The notes under the pieces were generated by a model, which made no database searches, had not been told where the DNA came from, and saw nothing but the letters and a program-made list of their open reading frames with translations. This document shows positions 26,470 through 34,652 of a stretch of 64,000 bases of DNA, piece after piece. Numbering within the stretch: position 1 is the first letter of the stretch; each line of letters opens with the position of its first letter. The DNA lies in NCBI RefSeq assembly GCF_002019705.1, contig NZ_KV917377.1, positions 1,858,565 to 1,922,564 on the forward strand, written 5' to 3'. The position numbers were made by a program, and so were the translations under genes. This DNA is from Shouchella patagoniensis. Its GTDB lineage: Bacteria > Bacillota > Bacilli > Bacillales > Bacillaceae_D.

Positions 26470-27756
26470 TTATCTAGATTTTGTTTCAATAAACTTTACA
26501 CATTCATAAATGGCTTTCTTATCACCAATTAATCCACCTTTTGTCACAACAGGAAGGCCATCAAAATAACCTCCATCAAATGTGCCATAAGCTGCAAGTG
26601 GCATAACCTCATCTTTTAATGCGATTCCATTGGCACGACCAAGAGCGCAAACAGAAGCCGTTACATCTCCTCCACTTGTAAAACAACCAACAAATGCCAC
26701 TGTATCACTTGTTAATAGTTTTCGGCTAATTGTTGCTAATCCATCTGTAATTCGTTTCGCAAGTGCGTCACTACTTTTATTTTCACTCAGTGCCTTGGCC
26801 TTCAAATCGACAAGCTCTTGTCCTGGTTTATGAGTGGTCACAATTAAGATACGATCCTCTTTTGCTTGCTTAAGAGCGGCTACTGTCGCCCTATTTACTT
26901 CCTCTTCCCATGAACTCGTATAACTAGCAAGCGGCTCTGGATTTACATAAATAGGAGAAGAACCTGTTTTATCTATTAAATAGGAAAGCTGTGTACCTGT
27001 TAAACTAGTCGCACTCCCTACAGCAACAAGGATATTCGCTTTTTTATTATGCTTTTTCGTAACCGCCCGAGCATAGCTTGCTGTAAGCGGGCCGGGATCA
27101 GCACATAGAAATGTTTTCCCAGTACTTGCTAATGCTTCTGCTACATCTTCAATTTGCTCATTTGTTGTAGCATCAACAACTATGACTTTATTTCCCTTAG
27201 AAAGCTCTTGTGAGAGCCCTTCCAAAAATGCTTTCTGGCCTTCCATCACTGCACTTAATCCAATATAACCAACTTGATGATGCGATTGTTCCTTCATCAA
27301 TTCCGGAACATAAGATTTTTTTATTGGTGAGATTGGATCTTTTGAAACATACGTTTCTTGAAGTGGAACACCGTCAAGAAGCAGATACCCACCTGCCATT
27401 GTTCGACCGGAATCAGGGAAGGAAGGCATAATGATACTTACTGCACCATCACTCATATTCGCTAACATTTCATCAATCTCAGCGCCTATATTTCCTCTTA
27501 CCGTGCTATCGATCCGCTTTGTAAAAACCTCGGCTCCCCAATCATTTAATTGCTTCATTGCTCGACTAACTCGCTGTTTTGCCAAATCAGTTTCTATATA
27601 GCGGCTATCTGTATCCATAATGACTGCATCATAAAAACTATTAACAGGCAAGCTAGCACTATGCACAATTGTTGTTGATTGAAACCCTTGTTTTACCAAC
27701 TTTACACCAGAAGCATTAGCGCCTGTTAGGTCATCTGCAATAACGCCTATCTTCAT
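26470..27756 (-). CDS. dtnK: Four-carbon acid sugar kinase (DUF1537), D-threonate kinase-like
   Basis: 428 residues of the DUF1537 kinase family. The N-terminal domain opens with IGVIADDLTGANASGVKL, where the paired aspartates bind the sugar acid. The C-terminal nucleotide-binding domain ends with the TSGGDV and PLAAYGTFDGGYFDGLPVVTKGG-type stretch. ATG 27756 has GGAGG 8 bases upstream; a TTG five codons earlier overlaps that site. It phosphorylates O4 of D-threonate or D-erythronate for the PdxA2 step. It is the second gene, directly after its DeoR regulator. Confidence 0.88.
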   Translation of the reverse strand: MKIGVIADDLTGANASGVKLVKQGFQSTTIVHSASLPVNSFYDAVIMDTDSRYIETDLAKQRVSRAMKQLNDWGAEVFTKRIDSTVRGNIGAEIDEMLANMSDGAVSIIMPSFPDSGRTMAGGYLLLDGVPLQETYVSKDPISPIKKSYVPELMKEQSHHQVGYIGLSAVMEGQKAFLEGLSQELSKGNKVIVVDATTNEQIEDVAEALASTGKTFLCADPGPLTASYARAVTKKHNKKANILVAVGSATSLTGTQLSYLIDKTGSSPIYVNPEPLASYTSSWEEEVNRATVAALKQAKEDRILIVTTHKPGQELVDLKAKALSENKSSDALAKRITDGLATISRKLLTSDTVAFVGCFTSGGDVTASVCALGRANGIALKDEVMPLAAYGTFDGGYFDGLPVVTKGGLIGDKKAIYECVKFIETKSR

Positions 27757-27775
27757 TTGGTTCCCCTCCAATTAT

Positions 27776-28537
27776 CTAAAACTGCACTAATTGAATCTTT
27801 TCGTGATAGGTTTCTGCCTCATTTTCACTTAATCTGGCATCTGAGATAATACCTTCTAATAAACCTAAATCACAAACATGTGCAAATGCTTTTTCATTAA
27901 ACTTACGTGAATCACTTATAAGCCATGTTTTTTCAGCAGCCTCCATCATCAACTGCTTAATTCTTGCCTTTTCAAGAGTGGGTGCCGTAACCCCAGCATT
28001 CTTATCCACCGCATGCGCTCCTAGTATGAACAAATCCACGTGGATGGTTCGAAGTAACTCCTGCGCATGGGATCCGTAAAGAGTACCTACTTCAGGCTGA
28101 ACTTCTCCACCCGTAACAATGCATTTAGGTTTCGCATTAATTAATTCTGACGCGATTTTTATATCATTTGTAATGACCGTTAAATCATCGCGATCCTTGA
28201 GTAACCTGACTAACTCAAGTGTCGTTGTACCAGAATCGATCAAAATGGTTGCATTCTTTTCAATTAGTGCAACCGCTTCTTGTGCGATTGCTTTTTTGGC
28301 TTGCAGTTCTTCAACTTCTTTACGAGCATATGGCGTTTCTTTTATTAACGACTTATGGAGGATAGCTCCCCCATGAGTTCGGATAACTTGGTTCTCTGCC
28401 TCAAGTTGCGTTAGATCACGCCTAATGGTCATATGCGATACATCAAGCGATTCTGCTAATTGATCAATATCCGCTTTTCCATTTGCATCTAAAAACTGTT
28501 TAATTTGTGATCTTCTTTGTTTAGGATTCATGTTCAT
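27776..28537 (-). CDS. DeoR-family transcriptional repressor
   Basis: 253 residues. The N-terminal helix-turn-helix has ADIDQLAESLDVSHMTIRRDLTQLE followed by RTHGGAI, the DeoR signature. The C-terminal sugar-phosphate-sensing domain has DSGTTTLELVRLL, VTNDIKIA and CDLGLLEGIISD. It is first in the operon with the kinase, dehydrogenase and permease genes, so it probably represses them until a phosphorylated intermediate appears. Confidence 0.9.
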   Translation of the reverse strand: MNMNPKQRRSQIKQFLDANGKADIDQLAESLDVSHMTIRRDLTQLEAENQVIRTHGGAILHKSLIKETPYARKEVEELQAKKAIAQEAVALIEKNATILIDSGTTTLELVRLLKDRDDLTVITNDIKIASELINAKPKCIVTGGEVQPEVGTLYGSHAQELLRTIHVDLFILGAHAVDKNAGVTAPTLEKARIKQLMMEAAEKTWLISDSRKFNEKAFAHVCDLGLLEGIISDARLSENEAETYHEKIQLVQF

Positions 28538-28557
28538 TTTTCACACCCTACATTGTA

Positions 28558-28586
28558 AATTTAAAACAATATCAAGCTTAAGTCAA
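28558..28586 (-). promoter_or_regulatory. Sigma-A promoter of the DeoR/dtn operon
   Basis: TTGACT (28586-28581) and TAAATT (28563-28558) with 17 bases between them, 21 bases before the DeoR start. Several TGTTC words upstream (about 28592-28660) could be repressor sites. Confidence 0.55.
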
Positions 28587-28776
28587 TAACTTTTGTTCTT
28601 TTTTAACGTAATTACATTATAAATATGTTCATTTCGATCATTCGTAATGCTTGTTCACATAGAAAACTTACCCTCTTATCTTATCGTATTAAAATGAGTT
28701 TTGCCCATGTTTAAACGTCTCACCCGGACAACTTATCCTTTGTCGTTTTAATGTTTACAATTAAATTTTTGCAAAT

Positions 28777-28941
28777 GCTATGTTCTGGTCCAATGCCATT
28801 ATGAAAACGATCCGGTTCCTATTCAAACCAGTAATCCCAAATATTCTTGCCTTTTCCTCCAACGGAAGAAGCCCCTTCCATCTGTGTAGCCGGGGCAGCT
28901 GTTCCAAAAAAGAAGTTTTCGGATAATGTATGCGCTATCAT
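28777..28941 (-). pseudogene. 6-phospho-beta-glucosidase (GH1) N-terminal fragment, with in-frame stop
   Basis: The minus strand from ATG 28941 reads the GH1 N-terminus: FFFGTAAPATQMEGASS, then KNIWDYWFE, an in-frame TAG, and in the same frame EPDRFHNGIGPEHS. These are the first 60 or so residues of a phospho-beta-glucosidase that cleaves imported phosphorylated beta-glucosides. The remaining 400 residues, including both catalytic glutamates, are missing. Upstream in the same frame about 25 codons continue without similarity that I recognise. The gene is dead. Confidence 0.8.
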
Positions 28942-29077
28942 AAATGCACCTGCTTTCTTTTTTGTTTCCGCTATTATAACGTTGCCGTCACGATCCAATT
29001 TAGCTCGGTTTTTATTTAATTGATCCAGCTAATCTTTGATTTATCCATAAACCGTTCGCCTTGTACATCTACTTGTC

Positions 29078-29698
29078 TTATTTGGTTCTATCATTCGTAA
29101 GAACCAAACTCATTCCAATGCCCCAACTATAAATTATCCCGTAAAAAACACGCTGCAATAGTCCTCCAATTTCCAACGGAAAAAAGACGATAAGAATGAA
29201 TCCTACGAAGATTAATAACGTAAGGAAACAACAGATATACGACAACCATTTGCCTTTTCTCATATTTAACCCAAATAATCCGATTGCAGGAATCACTGCA
29301 ACCATGGCAATCAAAGCAGGTACAGTATGCCAATCGAAATGAACATTTGCTGGTATGACGCTAAACCCATTGCCAATAGAAAACACAAGCAATAATCCAA
29401 CTGCTACCTTAATCGTTTGGCTCTTCTGTGACGCCTGATACAAATAGAAAGTACCCACACTAATCGCGATCGCTGTAAGCAGAAACAAACCATTCACGAT
29501 AGCCGCATGAGGGGAGCAAATGTCATAATTTGCCCATGGATACGTATTTATTCCGCATTCAGTAACGCCTAAGTCACTCATTGGCTGTTGAATCGCGCTA
29601 TAGGTCGCTTGAGATGCAGCAATTGCGAGAGGCTCATACAAAAAATAGGCGGCAGCTATGACCCAGCTGCCAATACCGATGAAAGAAGGTATTCTCAT
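29078..29698 (-). CDS. DUF998 family membrane protein
   Basis: 206 residues with six predicted membrane helices, of the DUF998 family, whose function is unknown. The first loop has the family-like QQPMSDLG motif and C-rich NYDIC region; a conserved-looking HFDWHTVPA stretch is near residue 125. ATG 29698 is chosen because AAAGGAG lies 8 bases upstream; a GTG three codons before overlaps the site. No operon partners are seen: decayed DNA lies on both sides. Confidence 0.75.
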   Translation of the reverse strand: MRIPSFIGIGSWVIAAAYFLYEPLAIAASQATYSAIQQPMSDLGVTECGINTYPWANYDICSPHAAIVNGLFLLTAIAISVGTFYLYQASQKSQTIKVAVGLLLVFSIGNGFSVIPANVHFDWHTVPALIAMVAVIPAIGLFGLNMRKGKWLSYICCFLTLLIFVGFILIVFFPLEIGGLLQRVFYGIIYSWGIGMSLVLTNDRTK

Positions 29699-29745
29699 GT
29701 TATTCACTCCTTTTTCTAAACCTACTTTTTAGTTTAGCACTCACT

Positions 29746-30260
29746 ATGCGAAAAACCATTCATGCGTGTAAGGCATTCTATATGATTCTTGTCATAGATT
29801 TTACTCTTCCCATGTTTCTAGTAGCTCAACACCATCTTCCACCTCCCATAGCAAACCGAAAAATGGTTTCTTTTAATTCCTTTTGTTTTGTCCGGACGGT
29901 AAATGTTGCGGAATCGCATAAAGCTGACTTCCAAAGGAAAGAAGTGAAGCAACTGCTCTGCTTTAGATACTTTAGAAAACAGCTGCTTGATCCCTTCGAA
30001 CACTCTACCCCGTGTTTTTTGTCAGCAACACTGTATCTTAATGACACTTTCACCGACGGAATTTTCCGTTAACTCATCCGATAACTTTTTATGAATAGGA
30101 CAAATGGTTTTACATATAACCACTGCCCCAACTCGCCCCTTTTCCTTGAAAGAGATATCGTCAGATGTAATCCCCATCTTGTTGCAACGATTGAAAGATG
30201 ATAGTTCACATCCAAAACGATTACACCTCTCATCTTCCCACCTCATTTTTCTTTCTAATT
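29746..30260. other. About 500 bases without a recognisable gene
   Basis: Overlapping short open frames occur on both strands, none with a good ribosome site. On the minus strand protein-like pieces seem to continue by switching frames (for example KGRVGAVVICKTICPIHKKL, then VRTKQKELKETIFRFAMGGG in another frame). This suggests a decayed gene, but I cannot name it. Confidence 0.4.
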
Positions 30261-30264
30261 AATG

Positions 30265-30304
30265 AAAAACGCCCCATTCGGCAAAATAGCCAAACAAGGG
30301 CGCG
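30265..30304 (-). terminator. Terminator after rlmN
   Basis: CGCCC and GGGCG arms with an inner GGC/GCC pair form a hairpin followed by TTTTTC on the minus strand, 6-40 bases after the rlmN stop. Confidence 0.65.
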
Positions 30305-30309
30305 CGATA

Positions 30310-31383
30310 TTAAATCGCTTTTTCTTTCTTTTTCTTCTCTTGCTTACTCCGCAATTGACCACACGCAGCATCAATGTCCGTTCCTTGTTCCAAACGAACA
30401 CCACAATTAATTCCTTTTTTCTTCAATGTATCAAAGAACTGCGAAATCGCTTCAGGCGTGCTTCTTTGATACTGACCATGCTCATCAACTGGGTTATACG
30501 GAATTAAGTTAACGTAAGAAAGATGTCGTTTGTCCCCAATTAACTCTGCTAGTTCTAGTGCCTCTTCTTTATGATCGTTTACATCTTTTATAAGAATATA
30601 TTCATATGTTACTCGGCGATTTGTTGTATCCAAATAATAGTTAACCGAGTCCATTAATTTCTCGATAGGAAACGCTTTGTTGATTTTCATAATTCGAGAA
30701 CGAAGCTCATCGTTTGGCGCATGTAACGACACAGCCAAATTAACTTGCGTTTTTAAATCAGCAAACTCTTTAATCTTATGGGCAAGGCCACTTGTAGAAA
30801 CAGTGATATGTCTTGCACCAATTGCAAGCCCTTTATGGTCTTTAATAACGTCAAGAAAATCAACTGTATTTTTGAAGTTATCAAATGGCTCCCCTATACC
30901 CATTACAACAACATGGCTAACACGTTCATCTTGACCTTTTGAATCTAGGTGGAATTGGACTTTTAAAATTTGTTCAACGATCTCACCACTTGATAAATCG
31001 CGGTTCTTTTTTAATAATCCACTCGCACAGAAACTACAGCCAATGTTACAACCAACTTGAGTCGTTACACAAACAGAGAGACCATATTTATGGCGCATTA
31101 AAACTGTTTCAATTAAATTGTTATCGCTCAGTTTAAATAGAAATTTAATTGTGCCATCTTTTGATTCTTGACGCACATGCTCTTCTAACGTTTCCATTGA
31201 AAAATTTTCTTCTAACAAGTCGAGACAATCTTTATTCACATTACTCATATCCGCAAACGATTTAACCCGTTTCCGATAAAGCCAGTCCCATACTTGCGTC
31301 GCACGAAATTTTTTATATCCTCGCTCTGTCAGCCAATCGGTTAACTGAGCCATCGTTAAACCATATATCGATTCCTTAGTCAT
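30310..31383 (-). CDS. rlmN: 23S rRNA/tRNA adenine-C2 methyltransferase RlmN
   Basis: Radical-SAM enzyme that methylates C2 of A2503 in 23S rRNA and A37 in some tRNAs, important for decoding accuracy. It has 357 residues. The iron-sulfur cluster motif is C112-C116-C119 (GCNIGCSFC), and the methyl-carrying cysteine near the end is in DAACGQL at about 341. [10 protein letters not shown] is the usual GEP motif. The C-terminus is a lysine-rich tail. It stands alone with terminators on both sides. Cfr-type resistance was considered, but the sequence is of the ordinary RlmN type. Confidence 0.95.
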   Translation of the reverse strand: MTKESIYGLTMAQLTDWLTERGYKKFRATQVWDWLYRKRVKSFADMSNVNKDCLDLLEENFSMETLEEHVRQESKDGTIKFLFKLSDNNLIETVLMRHKYGLSVCVTTQVGCNIGCSFCASGLLKKNRDLSSGEIVEQILKVQFHLDSKGQDERVSHVVVMGIGEPFDNFKNTVDFLDVIKDHKGLAIGARHITVSTSGLAHKIKEFADLKTQVNLAVSLHAPNDELRSRIMKINKAFPIEKLMDSVNYYLDTTNRRVTYEYILIKDVNDHKEEALELAELIGDKRHLSYVNLIPYNPVDEHGQYQRSTPEAISQFFDTLKKKGINCGVRLEQGTDIDAACGQLRSKQEKKKKEKAI

Positions 31384-31607
31384 TTCGATCCCTCTTTCTG
31401 ATTCGTTTTTTGCTATAATAAATTCGCATTTTTTAAGCGATTGTCATTTTCATTCTACAATCTTTTATTATAGCAGATTACAATCAATAAATAAAAGAAG
31501 TTAACCAAAAAAGTCTTTACATCCAATTTAAATTGATTTTACAGCTAATGAAAATCCTCTCATCACCTTATTGTTTGCATCGATACAAGCTATTTTGAAA
31601 CGTACTG

Positions 31608-31643
31608 CAAAAAAAATGCCCACTGCTTAAGCACGGGCTTTTT
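31608..31643 (-). terminator. Terminator of the VanRS-like/carboxypeptidase operon
   Basis: GCCC-x3-GCTTAAGC-x2-GGGC hairpin with a run of A on the left (T run on the minus strand) and TTTTT on the right. It could work in both directions. Confidence 0.7.
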
Positions 31644-31678
31644 CGATGTTCATTCAGAGAGTAAATGTATTCGATTTT

Positions 31679-32590
31679 TTATAATTGATAAGAAATCCCT
31701 TGATATACATCTAACGCATCTTGAATATGATAAGGCTCCGTATGATGATTCCCATCCGCTTTTGCAGTAATTAAAATGTATTCCTCACCATTTACAACTG
31801 CTAAAGTCGCTAAGCACAAGCCAGCTTCTTTCGTATAACCTGTCTTCCCGCCAAGAATCTCACCTTCAAACCACTGTGTGTCAGGTACTTTCGTAAATAA
31901 TGTACTCTGTAGCGTTATTCCATTTGGATGTAGCGCGGACGGATTTGTTACGTGAGATTTAGCTGTAAACACCTCTCGAAAGTGTTCATTCTTTAGCGCA
32001 TATCTCAACAAACGTGCCATGTCTTCACTCGTTGTATATTGGTTCGCATCATGTAATCCGGTAGCATTAGCAAACTGTGTATCTTGCATGTTGAGCTCAC
32101 TTGCCTTCGCATTCATTCGGTCAACAAAAGCTGTTTCCGATCCTGCTATATGTACAGCGAGTCCTATAGAAGCTTCTGCGCCAGATGGTAGCATTGCCCC
32201 AAAAAGTAGATCAATTAAAGTTACCTCTTCGCCAGGATAAAATCCTGCCATGGAAGAACCTGTACCTTCTAAATTCATAAAAAGTTGTCCATTAAGTAAA
32301 ACAGGCTCACTTAAGTTGGTTGTTTCTTCAATTGCCACAAGAACTGTCATCATTTTTGTCAACGAAGCAGGATAAAACGATTCGTCACTCGCTTTCTCCA
32401 TTAAAACCTCTTCTTCAGCACCTAAACTTGTTAAAATAGCATGGTCGCTAGCAATATTTAGCTCTATTACCCCTTCTGTTTTACTCCATCCCAGTAGTGA
32501 GTATTGATTCTCCATCATCCATAAGACTCCTACCACAATAACCAATACAAAAGCAGCTGCAACTTTCTCTTTAAATGTGTAAGATCTCAT
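31679..32590 (-). CDS. D-alanyl-D-alanine carboxypeptidase (S11 family)
   Basis: 303 residues from ATG 32590, which has GAGGGG 9 bases upstream (the frame is open for eight more codons without a site). One N-terminal membrane helix (about 8-27) is followed by the S11 penicillin-binding fold: SLTK (catalytic Ser and Lys), SGA in place of the usual SGN in LPSGAEAS, and GGKTGYT. It trims the last D-Ala from peptidoglycan stem peptides outside the cell. It follows a VanR/VanS-like pair on the same strand after 91 bases, so it is probably under their control and acts as a VanY-like or DacA-like function. Confidence 0.85.
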   Translation of the reverse strand: MRSYTFKEKVAAAFVLVIVVGVLWMMENQYSLLGWSKTEGVIELNIASDHAILTSLGAEEEVLMEKASDESFYPASLTKMMTVLVAIEETTNLSEPVLLNGQLFMNLEGTGSSMAGFYPGEEVTLIDLLFGAMLPSGAEASIGLAVHIAGSETAFVDRMNAKASELNMQDTQFANATGLHDANQYTTSEDMARLLRYALKNEHFREVFTAKSHVTNPSALHPNGITLQSTLFTKVPDTQWFEGEILGGKTGYTKEAGLCLATLAVVNGEEYILITAKADGNHHTEPYHIQDALDVYQGISYQL

Positions 32591-32681
32591 TACAAACAAC
32601 CCCTCTTCTCTCATGCTTCTATTGAACCATGTAAGAACGTGTTGTTTTTTAACTTCTATTTAGCAAAACCTTAAGATTCCC

Positions 32682-33809
32682 TTAATTTTTTAAAGGGAGC
32701 ACAACAGTAAAGACGGTTTCCTCTTCATTACTCGTAGCTGAAATCGTACCACCATGGGCTACAATGATTTCTTTTGCAATAGCAAGTCCTAATCCAGAAC
32801 CACCTGTTTGTGTGCCTCTCGCCGAGTCTAAGCGATAAAATTTTTCAAAAATCAACTCTAATTTCTGTTCAGGAATAGCCTTTCCTTTGTTTTTGAAAGA
32901 CACGATGACAGATGTGTTTTCTCTCTGAACACTAATATCAATGACACTATTCTGCTCGCTATACGCAATCGCATTTTTAAGGATGTTATTAAATACACGT
33001 GCAAGCTTGTCTGGGTCTGCATAAACTTTGATTCCTTCTTCAGCATTGACATTAGCCTTTTGTCCTCTTGGTGCAAGTAAAGGATAGAACTCATCAGCCA
33101 ACTGCATCAACATAAACGGCAGAGGGATTGTCTCTTTATCCAAAACAATTGACTGTAAATTAAACCGTGTAATCTCAAAAAATTCATTAATGAGCTGTTC
33201 CAGACGGTACGCTTTTTCTAATGTAATGTCTACATATTTTGCCTTTTGTTCAGTTGGCATATCAGAAGCTTCACTCAATAGACTTAAATAACCAATTACA
33301 GAAGTCAATGGTGTTTTAATATCATGTGCCAAATAAACAACAAGGTCATTCTTACGTTGTTCAGCCTCCTGTACGGCCTGCGCTCTTTTTTCGAGTGCTC
33401 CTTTAACGGAATTTAGTTTTCGCTCCATAAAATCAAGTTCCTCGGGTAATTCGATTTCTTTATCTGACTCCTCTGCCAACCGATCAATACCCTCACTAAT
33501 TGCAATAAAGTAATTCTTAAATCTTGATAAAGCGAAATAAAATACGATCAACAAAAGTACGATAAATCCTACTGCAAGCCAAAGCACTTTATTTTGCCTG
33601 AAAATCCTTGAATACACACCGACTGCTTCGTAATAATCAAGATTAAATAGAGAAACGATTATTGATACAATCATTTCTGCAAACGGAGCTTGTAAGATGC
33701 CATCTACAAATACGTAGTAAAAAACAAATCCCATTATTGCAGCCAGTATTGCAATTAAAAGCACCTGACCAATCATCTTTTGTTTGAGTTGGCTAAACTG
33801 CTTATTCAA
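32682..33809 (-). CDS. VanS-like sensor histidine kinase
   Basis: 375 residues. Two membrane helices (about 15-35 and 75-93) enclose an extracytoplasmic loop of about 40 residues; a HAMP-like linker follows. The kinase core has the H box VVYLAHDIKTPLTSVIGYL with H162, then the N box NILKNAIAYS, G boxes and a FEKFYRLDSARG F box. The H-box region, the RLEQLINEFFEITRFNLQ stretch and the DPDKLARVFNNILKNA stretch are very like the VanS of VanA-type vancomycin resistance as I remember it. It overlaps the regulator gene by 8 bases. No vanHAX genes are in the window. Confidence 0.9.
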   Translation of the reverse strand: MNKQFSQLKQKMIGQVLLIAILAAIMGFVFYYVFVDGILQAPFAEMIVSIIVSLFNLDYYEAVGVYSRIFRQNKVLWLAVGFIVLLLIVFYFALSRFKNYFIAISEGIDRLAEESDKEIELPEELDFMERKLNSVKGALEKRAQAVQEAEQRKNDLVVYLAHDIKTPLTSVIGYLSLLSEASDMPTEQKAKYVDITLEKAYRLEQLINEFFEITRFNLQSIVLDKETIPLPFMLMQLADEFYPLLAPRGQKANVNAEEGIKVYADPDKLARVFNNILKNAIAYSEQNSVIDISVQRENTSVIVSFKNKGKAIPEQKLELIFEKFYRLDSARGTQTGGSGLGLAIAKEIIVAHGGTISATSNEEETVFTVVLPLKN

Positions 33810-34497
33810 TCATATAACCTACTCCCCATACCGTCTTAATATAATCGCGATTTTCGGCGATATCATTCATTTTTTCTCGCAAATGACGAATGTGTACCAT
33901 CACTGTATTGTTACTGTTAAAATACTTTTCTCCCCAGACTTCTTGAAATAACTCTTCTGAACTAACTGCTCGTCCGCGATTCAAGCAGAGAAACCATAGA
34001 ATGGAAAATTCTTTTGGAGTTAAAACGAGTGGTTTTTCATTTAAAACGCATTTACGTGAATGTTTATCTAAAATGAGTCCCGAAAATGCAATCAGATGAT
34101 CATTGCTTTGTTCTGTCTCAATTTGATTATATGTAGTAAACCGCCTTAATTGCGCTTTGACCCTTGCAACTAATTCGAGGGGGCGAAACGGTTTTGTCAT
34201 ATAGTCATCTGCCCCTAAAGTCAAACCAGTAATCTTATCCACTTCCCCGTCTTTTGCCGTTAACATGATAACTGGATAGTTATGTTTCTCTCTTATTTTC
34301 CTGCAAATTGAGAAACCATCCGTCCCTGGTAACATAACATCTAATATAGCTAAGTCCAATTTCTCTCTTTCAATACATTTAAGCGCATCTTCAGCCGTAT
34401 AGTAGGTATGGACAACATAATGTTCAAGTTCTAAATATAATTTTATTAAATCAGCAATTTCTTTTTCATCATCAACAACAAGTATGTTAATAGCCAT
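33802..34497 (-). CDS. VanR-like response regulator (OmpR family)
   Basis: 231 residues. The receiver domain has D9, D10, phospho-acceptor D53 and K102 (GADDYMTKPFRPLELVARVKAQLRR). The C-terminal winged helix has LTPKEFSILWFLCLNRG and HIRHLREKMND and ends TVWGVGYMIE. These are almost the same words as in VanR of VanA-type clusters. It is first in the operon, with AAAGGAGG before ATG 34497, followed by the kinase and the carboxypeptidase. It likely responds to cell-wall stress or glycopeptides. Confidence 0.92.
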   Translation of the reverse strand: MAINILVVDDEKEIADLIKLYLELEHYVVHTYYTAEDALKCIEREKLDLAILDVMLPGTDGFSICRKIREKHNYPVIMLTAKDGEVDKITGLTLGADDYMTKPFRPLELVARVKAQLRRFTTYNQIETEQSNDHLIAFSGLILDKHSRKCVLNEKPLVLTPKEFSILWFLCLNRGRAVSSEELFQEVWGEKYFNSNNTVMVHIRHLREKMNDIAENRDYIKTVWGVGYMIE

Positions 34498-34603
34498 GAG
34501 AGTTGCCTCCTTTTAACTCTTCCTTCACTTTCAGTATATATGATTTAGCCCTTAGTAAAGCTTACGTTTTTCTTAAGACCAAATCAATTTAGATTATTCT
34601 CCA

Positions 34604-34647
34604 TAAAAAAGCAAGAACCTATTCCAGTACTTCAATAGGTTCTTGCT
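34604..34647 (-). terminator. Terminator of the sulfate assimilation operon
   Basis: AGCAAGAACCTATT (34610-34623) pairs with AATAGGTTCTTGCT (34634-34647), and the minus strand continues with six T. It lies just after the cysI stop. Confidence 0.9.
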
Positions 34648-34652
34648 AACTT

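Noticed and set aside
30310-31383. RlmN considered as a Cfr-type antibiotic resistance methyltransferase
   Set aside because: Sequence and gene context are of the ordinary housekeeping RlmN.
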